Source: an uncultured Brachyspira sp.
Lineage (GTDB): Bacteria; Spirochaetota; Brachyspiria; Brachyspirales; Brachyspiraceae
Assembly (NCBI RefSeq): GCF_944393015.1
Contig: NZ_CALXYQ010000010.1
Location: forward strand, 1 to 64,000
Direction: 5' to 3'
DNA length: 64,000 nucleotides
Shown here: positions 8,142 through 16,154 of the stretch, one piece after another
How positions within the stretch are numbered: position 1 is the stretch's first letter
Layout of the letters: the number at the start of each line of letters is the position of its first letter
Notes under the pieces: model-generated
The model's database searches: none
The model's input: the letters and a program-made list of their open reading frames with translations, nothing else
Told to the model about the DNA's origin: nothing
Program-made: the position numbers and the translations under genes

Positions 8142-9407
8142 TCAGTTTAATTTAAGTTTACTGCTTAAAGCCTTACTTATATCTTTAGTTCCTTTTGCTC
8201 CTACAGATGTTAAAAAGAATTTTTTATTCATCAATTTTTCATCTATTACTTCATTAACTAGTTTCAAATCTATTTTATCTATTATATTATAAAGCTCTTT
8301 AAATGAAATATACTTAGATGAATACAGCTCATGTCTGGCATTTTTATTCATTATAAACTCTGCACTGAATTTACTGAAAGCCATAGAACCTTTATAACTC
8401 TCTTTTGCCTCTTCAATCTCTTCTTCTGATATCCTTTCATTAACCAATCTTTCTATTTCATAATATATGCTTTCTATAGTTTCTGCATATCTGTCCAAAC
8501 TAGTAGAACCATGTATCTCAAATGTACCGCCGTTTATAAAGCTGGAATTATAACTATATATATTATAACAAAGTCCTTTATTCTCTCTTATTGATTGAAA
8601 TAATCTTGAATAAGAACTTCCCCCGAATATATCATTAACTATATTCATAGCATATCTTTTTTTATTATCGCAGGCATTATACGAAGGTGTTACTAATGAA
8701 AAATAAACCTGATTAATTTCTTGTTTTTCTTTAGTGATGGTTTTATAATAAAAAGGAAGCTCATCATTAACCGTTCTAGTTCTTTTTTCTAATTTTATTT
8801 TTTCAAGTCTATCTACAGCATAATCAATATCAAAATTGCCGGCTATAGATATAATTAAATTATTAGAATTAAAATGCTCCTTAAAATAAGAATAAATTTT
8901 TTCTCTGCTTATCTTTTTTATATTATTAATATTTCCTCCTATAGGAAAACTCATAGAAGTACCTTTATAGGCAGCAGCAAAAAATTGATTAGCTGATATT
9001 TCTTCAGGGGTATCATTTGACATTTTAAGCTCTTCAATAATAACCTTTTTTTCTCTGTTTATATCATCTTCTCTAAATGCAGAATGAAGCATAATATTTT
9101 CTAAAGTATCAACTGCCCTATCAAAATATTTAGATATTATGTTAATATAAAATGAAGTTAAATGTCTTGAAGTAAAAGCATTAAACATGCCTCCTACACC
9201 TTCTATATTTCTAACAAGTTCTTTTGAAGTAATTTTATCAGTTCCTTTAAAAAGCATATGCTCTATGAAATGGGTATAACCATTTTCTTCTTTTTTCTCA
9301 TTGGCACTTCCTGTTAAAAATATAAAACCTATAGATACGGTATCAAGCATCTGCATTTTTTCTAAAATAACTCTTGTACCGTTTTTTAACGTTAATCTTT
9401 TTACCAT
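8142..9407 (-). CDS. M16 family zinc metallopeptidase
   Basis: The 421-residue protein has the inverted zinc motif HFIEH (H46, E49, H50) of the M16/pitrilysin family, with the distal glutamate in KKVIIEELKMSNDTPEE (about residue 126). The C-terminal half has the inactive-domain hallmark IFGGSSYSRLFQSIRENKGLCYNIYSY split around residue 265. Length matches the single-chain YmxG/PqqL-type bacterial processing peptidases. There is no signal peptide, so it is probably cytoplasmic. The substrate is unknown. It is monocistronic; a GTCGAAAATT element lies upstream. Confidence 0.92.
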   Translation of the reverse strand: MVKRLTLKNGTRVILEKMQMLDTVSIGFIFLTGSANEKKEENGYTHFIEHMLFKGTDKITSKELVRNIEGVGGMFNAFTSRHLTSFYINIISKYFDRAVDTLENIMLHSAFREDDINREKKVIIEELKMSNDTPEEISANQFFAAAYKGTSMSFPIGGNINNIKKISREKIYSYFKEHFNSNNLIISIAGNFDIDYAVDRLEKIKLEKRTRTVNDELPFYYKTITKEKQEINQVYFSLVTPSYNACDNKKRYAMNIVNDIFGGSSYSRLFQSIRENKGLCYNIYSYNSSFINGGTFEIHGSTSLDRYAETIESIYYEIERLVNERISEEEIEEAKESYKGSMAFSKFSAEFIMNKNARHELYSSKYISFKELYNIIDKIDLKLVNEVIDEKLMNKKFFLTSVGAKGTKDISKALSSKLKLN

Positions 9408-9510
9408 ATTTTTTCCATAAATATTTTTTATACTAAAATTATTATATATTAATTTTATAATTTTCGACAGTGTAATACATAAAATATAACACTAATGATT
9501 TTTATATAAA

Positions 9511-9541
9511 AAAAACCCTATTTAAATCAATAAATAGGGTT
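9511..9541 (-). terminator. Rho-independent terminator of the decarboxylase operon
   Basis: AACCCTATTTA and TAAATAGGGTT form a perfect 11-bp stem around a 6-base loop. On the minus strand it is followed by a run of eight T. It lies about 50 bp after the mmdB stop codon. Confidence 0.9.
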
Positions 9542-9592
9542 AAGCATTGTTTAATTATTAATTTATTTTTTATCTAATCGTATGATCTCTAA

Positions 9593-10720
9593 TCAATGAA
9601 AGAATGTAAGAAGTATACCCATAACAATAGCACCAGATATTATACCTGAAATATTAACTGCCATCGCATGAAGAAGAAGACAGTTAGATGAACTATTCTC
9701 CTGTCCGTAAACATGGGCACCCCAAGCAGGAATAGGAAAAGCACTTAAACCTGCAGAACCTATTATAGGATTAACTTTTCCGCCTGATAATATATTAATA
9801 ACTTTAGCAGCAATTATACCTATAGTAGTGCTTAATATCAATGACAATAAACCAAAAGCAAATATTATCACTGTATTTAATGTCATAAAATAATCAGCTG
9901 AAGCGGAAGAACCTATTGCTATACCTATAAGCATTGTAAGTATTCCTGTTAAAGATTTCTGCAAATTGATTGAGAAATTTTTTATAATATCTGATTCTCT
10001 TAAAATACTTCCGAATAAAAGAGCAGCTATAAGAGGAAATGAGTTTGCCAAAAATATTCCGCAAAGTCCCATAGCAATAACTGCAAATATGATTTTCTCT
10101 CCTCTTGAAACTTGTCTTAAATAATTCATAGGGATTTTTCTTTCTTTTGTAGTAGTTAAAACCTTTGTAAGTCCTGACTGAAGTAAAGGAAGAAGCTCCA
10201 TATAAAGATAAGCAGACATAACAATAGCAGCAAAATATTTAGGTTCTGTGATCAAAGAAGCCATATACATAGCCAAAGATCCGTCAGCAGCACCTATAAT
10301 TGCAGTAGCAGCAGATAAATCTTCTCCCAAATTCAAAGAGCTCATAATATAAAATACTACAAGTATGCCAATCTGAGAACTAGCACCTATAAAGAAATTC
10401 TTAGGATCAGCAAGCACAAGCCCTAAATCTATCATAGTACCAACTGCAAAAAATACAAGTACAGGATAAACTCCGCTGTCTGCACCGCTATGCATTAAAC
10501 CCAAAAAACCGCTTACTACATCTTCTGTCATTTTAGGAAGAGGCATATTAGCAGCAAGTATTGCAACTCCCATAGGAAGAAGAAGCAAAGGCTTTTTCTT
10601 ATAATATATAGACATATATATAAGATATGCTCCTAAAAGCATCATTATAATTTGGGCTACAGTTGGCGGATAAAAACCTGTAAGTAAATTGTTAAAATCC
10701 AAACCTAAAGCTTTATTCAT
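9593..10720 (-). CDS. mmdB: Na+-pumping methylmalonyl-CoA decarboxylase, beta subunit
   Basis: This integral membrane subunit decarboxylates carboxybiotin and couples it to Na+ export. The roughly 375-residue protein has many hydrophobic segments and the OadB/MmdB/GcdB conserved regions: LGLMHSGADSGVYPVLVFF, GAADGSLAMYMASLI (conserved Asp in the Na+ site region) and GSAGLSAFPIPAWG near the C-terminus. The ATG at 10720 is chosen over an upstream GTG because AGGGGTG sits at the right distance from it. It is the last gene of the mmdA-D-C-B operon. Which acyl-CoA is used (methylmalonyl or glutaconyl) rests on the alpha subunit. Confidence 0.93.
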   Translation of the reverse strand: MNKALGLDFNNLLTGFYPPTVAQIIMMLLGAYLIYMSIYYKKKPLLLLPMGVAILAANMPLPKMTEDVVSGFLGLMHSGADSGVYPVLVFFAVGTMIDLGLVLADPKNFFIGASSQIGILVVFYIMSSLNLGEDLSAATAIIGAADGSLAMYMASLITEPKYFAAIVMSAYLYMELLPLLQSGLTKVLTTTKERKIPMNYLRQVSRGEKIIFAVIAMGLCGIFLANSFPLIAALLFGSILRESDIIKNFSINLQKSLTGILTMLIGIAIGSSASADYFMTLNTVIIFAFGLLSLILSTTIGIIAAKVINILSGGKVNPIIGSAGLSAFPIPAWGAHVYGQENSSSNCLLLHAMAVNISGIISGAIVMGILLTFFH

Positions 10721-10735
10721 ATTCACCCCTTTATA

Positions 10736-11134
10736 TTACTTGATTTGTAATATAACCTGACCCTCTACAACTGAAGAACCTTTTTCAACATGTATAGATT
10801 TTACTTCACCTGAAGCAGGAGCTGTAATTTCATTTTCCATTTTCATAGCTTCTAATGTAGCTACAACCTGACCTTCCTGTACCTTATCTCCAACTGCAAC
10901 ACTGAATGATACTATAGTACCAGGCATAGTTGCTTTTACTGATATAGCATTCTCATCTATTGGAGCTGCCGGAGCTGCTGCAGGTTTTGGTGCTGGAGCT
11001 GCTGCAGGTTTTTGCGTATTTACTGGAGTACTAACTATAGTAGATACTGTTTTATTTGAAGCTACAGGTCTTATCTCCTCTACTGATACATCATAAGTTT
11101 TTCCATTAACTGTGATTTTATATTGCTTAGTCAT
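10736..11134 (-). CDS. mmdC: Biotin carboxyl carrier subunit of the decarboxylase
   Basis: This subunit carries the biotin that ferries CO2 from the alpha to the beta subunit. It has a short N-terminal domain, a flexible Ala/Pro linker (KPAAAPAPKPAAAPAAP) and a C-terminal biotinyl domain with EAMKMENEI, whose first Lys is the biotinylated residue (Lys98 from this start). The start is taken at the ATG at 11134, which has GGAGAAT upstream; an in-frame TTG 15 bp earlier overlaps that site and is less likely. It lies 15 bp upstream of mmdB. Confidence 0.93.
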   Translation of the reverse strand: MTKQYKITVNGKTYDVSVEEIRPVASNKTVSTIVSTPVNTQKPAAAPAPKPAAAPAAPIDENAISVKATMPGTIVSFSVAVGDKVQEGQVVATLEAMKMENEITAPASGEVKSIHVEKGSSVVEGQVILQIK

Positions 11135-11225
11135 AATATTATTCTCCAAAAAAATATTTATATATAAAAAATCTTTCTTTAAAAACTCTAATAAATAAAA
11201 TTAATAGAGTCTTATAATTTAATTA

Positions 11226-11546
11226 TTATTTTAATTTATTTACTCTGTCTACCATTCCCCATATAGGAGTTTTAGATTCTTTAATAGATGTAATAATAAA
11301 TCTATTATTAGACATACCTGTATAGGATGATATTGCAGCTGTGATCACTGCTACAAGTTCAGTATCATCTATTAAATCTTCTTCTTTAGTTTTACTTTCC
11401 TCTACTACTTTTATAATTTCTTCTTCTTTCTTTATATTTCTAGTTTTGAAAATCATTCCCAAAACTAAAGACAATATATAAAAAACTAAAGCAACTATAA
11501 AAACAGACATTATACCAAATACGGTAATAGCTGCATTATGTTCCAT
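11226..11546 (-). CDS. mmdD: Decarboxylase delta/OadG-family small membrane subunit
   Basis: The 106-residue protein has one N-terminal membrane helix (ITVFGIMSVFIVALVFYILS), a charged Lys/Glu linker and a C-terminal segment (VAVITAAISSYTGMSNNRFIITSI) typical of OadG/MmdD subunits, which assemble and stabilise the Na+ pump. The position between mmdA and the biotin carrier is the usual operon order in Veillonella-type clusters. The C-terminus is poorly conserved across the family. Confidence 0.88.
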   Translation of the reverse strand: MEHNAAITVFGIMSVFIVALVFYILSLVLGMIFKTRNIKKEEEIIKVVEESKTKEEDLIDDTELVAVITAAISSYTGMSNNRFIITSIKESKTPIWGMVDRVNKLK

Positions 11547-11576
11547 TCAATTCTCCTTTTAATTTAAAATCAAATT

Positions 11577-13121
11577 TTATAGAGGTATATTGCCATGTTT
11601 TCTAGGAAGTCTAGTTTCTCTCTTGCTTGCTAAAAGATGCAATGCATTAATCAAATAGCTTCTAGTATATTCAGGCTCTATTACATCATCTACATAACCT
11701 CTAACAGCAGCTCTGTAAGGATTAGCAAATTCTTTTTTATATTCTTCTATTTTTTCAGCTCTTACTTTTTTAGGATCCTGAGCATTATCTATATCTTTTT
11801 TGAATATGATATTAGCAGCGCCGTCCGGTCCCATAACAGCGATCTCAGCAGAAGGCCAAGCATAAACCATATCAGCACCTAAATGCTTAGAACACATAGC
11901 TATATAAGCTCCGCCGTAAGACTTTCTTATAATAAGAGTGATTTTTGGTGCAGTAGCTTCTGAATAAGCATATAAAAGTTTAGCACCATGTCTTATAACT
12001 CCATTATGCTCCTGTCCCACACCAGGTAAATATCCTGCGGTATCAACTAATGTGATCAATGGAATATTAAAGCTGTCGCAGAAGCGAATGAATCTTGCAG
12101 CCTTATCTGCAGCATTAATATCTAATACACCAGCCATTTCATTAGGCTGATTAGCTATTATACCAACTGATTTTCCGTCAAGACGGGCAAAACATATAAC
12201 TATATTTTTAGCAAATAATGGCTGAAGTTCAAAAAACTCTCCATTATCTACAACCCTTTTTATTACTTCTTTTATATCATAAGGTTTATTTGGAGCATCT
12301 GGAAGAACATTTGATAATTCTTCATCTGATCTGTTAGGATCATCATCTGTATTTTCTAAAGGCACATCTTCCAAATTATTCTGAGGTATATAAGATAATA
12401 ATTTTTTAACACCTTCTAATGTAGAAACTTCATCAGGGAACATCAAAGAAGCAACTCCTGAAGTTTTACTATGAACAAAAGCTCCTCCAAGCTCTTCAGC
12501 AGAAACCTGTTCACCTGTTACAGCTTTTACTACCTGAGGTCCTGTTATAAACATGTTTGAACTTTTATCAGTCATGAATATAAAGTCCATCAGTGCAGGA
12601 GAATAAACAGCACCTCCTGCACAAGGTCCCATTATAACACATATTTGAGGTATAACTCCTGAAGCCTGAACATTTCTATAGAATATATCACCATAACCTC
12701 TTAATGAATCAATACCTTCTTGTATTCTAGCTCCGCCTGAATCATTAATACCAATACAAGGACAGCCTAATTTTATAGCCATATCCTGTACCTTACAAAT
12801 CTTAGCAGCATGCATCTGTCCTAAAGAACCGCCTATAACAGTAAAGTCCTGAGCATATATACATACTTGTCTGCCGTTTATCTTACCGTATCCTGTAACT
12901 ACACCTTCGCCTGGAACTTTATTCTTTTCCATACCGAAATCACTGCATCTATGTTCTATAAAAGCATCAATCTCGCAGAAAGTACCTTCATCTAAAAGCT
13001 GTAATATACGTTCTCTTGCTGTTAATTTACCTTTTTTATGGCGTTCTTCGTTTTTTTCTTTACCGCCGCCTTCTTCTATCTTTTCTTTTCTTTTTCTTAA
13101 TTCATTGATTTTTTCTTGCAT
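11577..13121 (-). CDS. mmdA: Methylmalonyl-CoA decarboxylase, alpha (carboxyltransferase) subunit
   Basis: The 514-residue cytoplasmic subunit transfers the carboxyl group from methylmalonyl-CoA to biotin. It is a two-domain acyl-CoA carboxyltransferase: the N half has KLTARERILQLLDEGTFCEI and GGSLGQMHAAKICKVQDMA, then GINDSGGARIQEGIDSLRGY and IMGPCAGGAVYSPALMDF; the C half has NQPNEMAGVLDINAADKAA, VDTAGYLPGVGQEHNGVIRH and the C-terminal RKHGNIPL. These are those of PccB/MmdA proteins. With the three downstream subunits it forms a Na+ pump that links decarboxylation to membrane energy. Propionyl-CoA carboxylase beta is the main alternative, but the mmdB and mmdD partners argue for the decarboxylase. 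Confidence 0.93.
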   Translation of the reverse strand: MQEKINELRKRKEKIEEGGGKEKNEERHKKGKLTARERILQLLDEGTFCEIDAFIEHRCSDFGMEKNKVPGEGVVTGYGKINGRQVCIYAQDFTVIGGSLGQMHAAKICKVQDMAIKLGCPCIGINDSGGARIQEGIDSLRGYGDIFYRNVQASGVIPQICVIMGPCAGGAVYSPALMDFIFMTDKSSNMFITGPQVVKAVTGEQVSAEELGGAFVHSKTSGVASLMFPDEVSTLEGVKKLLSYIPQNNLEDVPLENTDDDPNRSDEELSNVLPDAPNKPYDIKEVIKRVVDNGEFFELQPLFAKNIVICFARLDGKSVGIIANQPNEMAGVLDINAADKAARFIRFCDSFNIPLITLVDTAGYLPGVGQEHNGVIRHGAKLLYAYSEATAPKITLIIRKSYGGAYIAMCSKHLGADMVYAWPSAEIAVMGPDGAANIIFKKDIDNAQDPKKVRAEKIEEYKKEFANPYRAAVRGYVDDVIEPEYTRSYLINALHLLASKRETRLPRKHGNIPL

Positions 13122-13371
13122 ATTTCTTTAAGTCCTTATTAGATTTTTTATCTAACTATTAGATTTTAAACAAAAATTTAAATGACTAGTTAAAGAAACA
13201 TATAACTATTTTTTATTTATTGCAATGGTGTTTTATAACTTTTGTATGTTTTAACAATTTAGTCGAAAGTTTAATTTTTTTATATATAAAATATATCAAA
13301 TAAAGTGATAAGATATTTTTATATACTTTAAATAATATTATATTTTATACTACAAACATATATATAAAATA
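13122..13371. other. Divergent intergenic region with a conserved upstream box
   Basis: No gene is visible. Minus-strand expression of the mmd operon and plus-strand expression of the lipoprotein gene must both start here. A block at 13236-13270 (ACTTTTGTATGTTTTAAC, then GTCGAAAGTT) is closely repeated at about 14103-14136 upstream of the first beta-barrel gene, suggesting a shared regulatory or ancestral element. Confidence 0.5.
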
Positions 13372-13399
13372 TTGACTTTAAAACATAATCTGTTAATAT
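13372..13399 (+). promoter_or_regulatory. Predicted promoter for the 13440 lipoprotein gene
   Basis: TTGACT at 13372-13377 and TAATAT at 13394-13399 are separated by 16 bp, about 40 bp upstream of the ATG. Confidence 0.5.
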
Positions 13400-13439
13400 T
13401 CTACTATATTAAAAATATGATAAAAATTAATAGGAAATT

Positions 13440-13976
13440 ATGAGTAAAAAAATTTTTTTATCTCTTTTATTTGTTTTAGCATTGGCTGTAAGCTGTAATA
13501 AAAACAACACAACATCACCAACAACAAATAAAATAACTTTTGAAGATTTAAAAAATGAAATAGCAGCATTAAATGGTCTTAACATAGCTGAAAAAGGTAC
13601 TATAACTTTAAGTGATATATCTTCTGCAACAATATCAGCAAATAATATTGATATTCAAGCAAATGGAGGCTCTGCTAAGCCAGATGATAATACAACAACA
13701 ACTGATATAGCTGAATCAAAAATACAAGAGAAATTAAAAGCTATACCAAATTCAAAAATAACTTATACTATAGGATTAGGTTCACAGCCTATCTCAGAAA
13801 CTGAATCAGATTTTTTTATTGACATAACTCCCAAAAATGGTGAATTTGATTTAGATAGCTTCAAAAAAGCAGGTTTTACAGCTACAGATAATACTACAGC
13901 TTCAAAAATATCATTTATTATCAATATGACACTTGTTAATGCTAAATGGACAGATTTTACTCCCGCTTCAAAATAA
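13440..13976 (+). CDS. Hypothetical lipoprotein
   Basis: The 178-residue protein starts MSKKIFLSLLFVLALAVSCN, a signal peptide with lipobox AVSC, so it is probably a lipid-anchored envelope protein. The mature part is Thr/Asn/Ser-rich with Thr/Asn low complexity after the cysteine and shows no recognised domain. Codons 3-5 and those after lie in A7 and T7 runs, the kind of tract that carries frameshifts in the lipoprotein genes at 28.9 and 29.7 kb; here the frame is intact. It is monocistronic, with its own terminator. Confidence 0.8.
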   Translation: MSKKIFLSLLFVLALAVSCNKNNTTSPTTNKITFEDLKNEIAALNGLNIAEKGTITLSDISSATISANNIDIQANGGSAKPDDNTTTTDIAESKIQEKLKAIPNSKITYTIGLGSQPISETESDFFIDITPKNGEFDLDSFKKAGFTATDNTTASKISFIINMTLVNAKWTDFTPASK

Positions 13977-14003
13977 TTAAATAAAAATTAATTGATAATA
14001 ATT

Positions 14004-14037
14004 AGGGCATTTTCTTTAATAGAGAATGTCCTTTTTT
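14004..14037 (+). terminator. Rho-independent terminator after the lipoprotein gene
   Basis: AGGGCATTTTCT and AGAGAATGTCCT form an imperfect stem around a short AT loop, followed by a T run. Confidence 0.8.
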
Positions 14038-14321
14038 ATTTCACTAATAATTAAAAAATTAAAGCTCTATTCTTAAAAAAGAAATATTCATTTTATATCT
14101 ACAACTTTTGTACATTTTAACCATTCGGTCGAAAATTAAAAATATACAAAAAATACTTGAAAAAAGTTAGATTATTCTTACAATTTAAATATATTAAATA
14201 ATTCAAATTATATTATAGCATATAGAATAAATGAACTAAAAACAAACTATATATAGTTTATTTTTTATGCTTATAATTTTATATATAGATAGATACATAA
14301 ATTATTTTAGGAGAAAATAAA

Positions 14322-14966
14322 ATGAAAAAATTAATTATAATAACAAGTATATTAGTAATGAGCTTAAGCAGCGGACTTATGGCAAAGACAGGATTCAGTT
14401 TAGGACTTATTATTCCGCTTGGAGCAAGTTTCAGCAGTTTCATCGGAAATGATGCTTCTATTATAAAATCTGATGCTGGTTTTGAATTTGGTATTCATGT
14501 TCAGCCTTCTTATTATTTTGGATTTGAATATTTATCATTTGGTTTAGGTTTGGACTTAGGATATAACAGAGATGTATTTGCATTCAAATCTGCAATAGAT
14601 GAAAAATCTAGAGGCGGATTAAGTTTTGACAGCTTAATGATAGGGGTACTTCCTAGAATAGATATTGCTTTTGTTTCTATAGGTGTAGGAGCCGGAGTAA
14701 AAATACCTTTGGCAGGAAGCAGCTATTTCAGAGAAAGTGATGGAGGATATACTTCTCAAGGATATGATTATAAAAAACTTAAAGATACTTTTAAAAATCC
14801 TTATATGCCTTATGTGAAAGCTGTTGTTGATTTCTTATTGCCTTATAATATAGTTTTAGGAGCTTATTTCTCCTATGATATACCTTTAGTTGAAACTAAA
14901 GACCCTACTCTTCATGTAAAATCTTCAGCTTTTGACTTAGGGGCAGAGGTTGGTTTAAGATTCTAA
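14322..14966 (+). CDS. Putative outer-membrane beta-barrel protein, paralogue 1
   Basis: The 214-residue protein has a signal peptide (MKKLIIITSILVMSLSSGLMAKT, cleavage probably after MA). The mature chain alternates short amphipathic strands rich in Gly, Phe, Tyr and Ser and ends in GAEVGLRF, a C-terminal aromatic of the kind recognised by BamA. These features suggest a small beta-barrel of the outer membrane. It is clearly homologous to the next gene. An AGGAG site precedes the ATG. The 345-bp upstream region contains the repeated GTCGAAAATT box. No named family is recognised. Confidence 0.75.
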   Translation: MKKLIIITSILVMSLSSGLMAKTGFSLGLIIPLGASFSSFIGNDASIIKSDAGFEFGIHVQPSYYFGFEYLSFGLGLDLGYNRDVFAFKSAIDEKSRGGLSFDSLMIGVLPRIDIAFVSIGVGAGVKIPLAGSSYFRESDGGYTSQGYDYKKLKDTFKNPYMPYVKAVVDFLLPYNIVLGAYFSYDIPLVETKDPTLHVKSSAFDLGAEVGLRF

Positions 14967-14986
14967 TTAATATGAAATAATCTTTT

Positions 14987-15023
14987 GGGAATGCTTATAT
15001 ATAGAAGCATTCCCATTTTTTTT
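14987..15023 (+). terminator. Rho-independent terminator between the two paralogues
   Basis: GGGAATGCTT and AAGCATTCCC form a perfect 10-bp stem around an 8-base loop, followed by A and eight T. Confidence 0.92.
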
Positions 15024-15113
15024 GATAAGTACATAAACATAGTATTTTTATTTATAAATATATTATTATCATTGTCGAATATATAAGGCAATAAAATAAA
15101 AGGACTATAAAAA

Positions 15114-15755
15114 ATGAAAAAAATAATAACAATTACATGCTTATTAATTGTTACATTAAGCGGAAGTTTGATGGCAAAAACAGGATTTGAGGTAAATGTT
15201 CTATTTCCTTTCGGAGTAAGTTTAGGAACATATACTGGAACAGATGCCGCTAAATATACTAAAGCTGATGCTGGTTTTGAATTTGGTATTCATGTTATAC
15301 CTGGATATTATTTCGGAATAAGTAATATAGCTTTAGGAATAGGTCTTGATATAGGTTATCAAAAAGATGTATTTGCTTTCGGATTAAAAGGAGAAAAAGG
15401 AAGATATGGTGCTTCTTTTGACAGTTTCAATCTTGGTTTAATGCCTAGAATAGATTTAGCTTTCATATCTATAGGTGTAGGAGGAGGATTCAAATTCCCT
15501 ATAGCAGGACTTATGTATGATAAAAGAGGAGAAAATGGAATAGCTCAAGCTAGTATGTATGATACAAAAACTATATACAGAGAATTTAATAAACCTTTTA
15601 TACCTTATGTAAAAGTTACTCTTGATTTTATTTTACCGCTTAATTTAACTGCTGGTATTTATATTTCTTACGATATACCATTTATGGAAAGTAAAACTTA
15701 TGACTTTAAATTATCAAGTGTAGATTTAGGTGCTCAGCTTGGTATAAGATTCTAA
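15114..15755 (+). CDS. Putative outer-membrane beta-barrel protein, paralogue 2
   Basis: The 213-residue protein is a tandem paralogue of the preceding gene. Both share the signal peptide pattern ending in LMAKTGF, the segment ADAGFEFGIHV, a YYFG strand, MPRID or LPRID with IGVG, and a terminal IRF or LRF. A strong terminator separates the two genes, so they are independently transcribed copies that have diverged in the loop regions (for example ESDGGYTSQGYDYKK against DKRGENGIAQASMYD). Loop divergence fits surface exposure, but this is an inference. Confidence 0.75.
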   Translation: MKKIITITCLLIVTLSGSLMAKTGFEVNVLFPFGVSLGTYTGTDAAKYTKADAGFEFGIHVIPGYYFGISNIALGIGLDIGYQKDVFAFGLKGEKGRYGASFDSFNLGLMPRIDLAFISIGVGGGFKFPIAGLMYDKRGENGIAQASMYDTKTIYREFNKPFIPYVKVTLDFILPLNLTAGIYISYDIPFMESKTYDFKLSSVDLGAQLGIRF

Positions 15756-15786
15756 TATTTTATTTATTGAATTTAGTTAGTTTATA

Positions 15787-15816
15787 GGATGCATATAAAT
15801 AATGCATCCTTTTTTA
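15787..15816 (+). terminator. Rho-independent terminator after paralogue 2
   Basis: GGATGCAT and ATGCATCC form a perfect 8-bp stem around a 7-base loop, followed by six T. Confidence 0.9.
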
Positions 15817-15852
15817 TGTATAAAATTATTATATTTTTTTATTTTAATTTCA

Positions 15853-16049
15853 CTCCCCACCCTTTAGGTTTATAGATTTAATTTTCAATTTGAATTTAAT
15901 TTTTATTCAATGCCTAATTAAAATTTTTTAGCTGCCCACCCAAGATTTTTTTAAATTTATTATTTTACTTACCGCACGAAAAACTAAATTAATAATATAG
16001 TATTATTGTAATTTAATTTTTTTATATTAGAAATTTTGTTTACCGTGCG
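15853..16049 (-). repeat. Modular dispersed repeat, copy C (left arm plus core)
   Basis: CCCACCC blocks lie at 15856 and 15935, CGCACG at 15973 and CGTGCG ends at 16049 (77-bp core). It sits between the convergent beta-barrel and RND operons, beyond the terminator of the first and before the terminator of the second. Confidence 0.85.
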
Positions 16050-16100
16050 TTAAAATATAAAAACTGTATTTTTAACAAATAAAATAAATACAAAAAATAA

Positions 16101-16128
16101 AGGACTTAAGTATTATAACTCAAGCCCT
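16101..16128 (-). terminator. Rho-independent terminator of the RND efflux operon
   Basis: On the minus strand GGGCTTGAG pairs with CTTAAGTCC around a short AT loop, followed by a T-rich stretch. It is about 27 bp after the permease stop codon. Confidence 0.8.
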
Positions 16129-16154
16129 TTTATTATTATATTTATGTTTATTTA

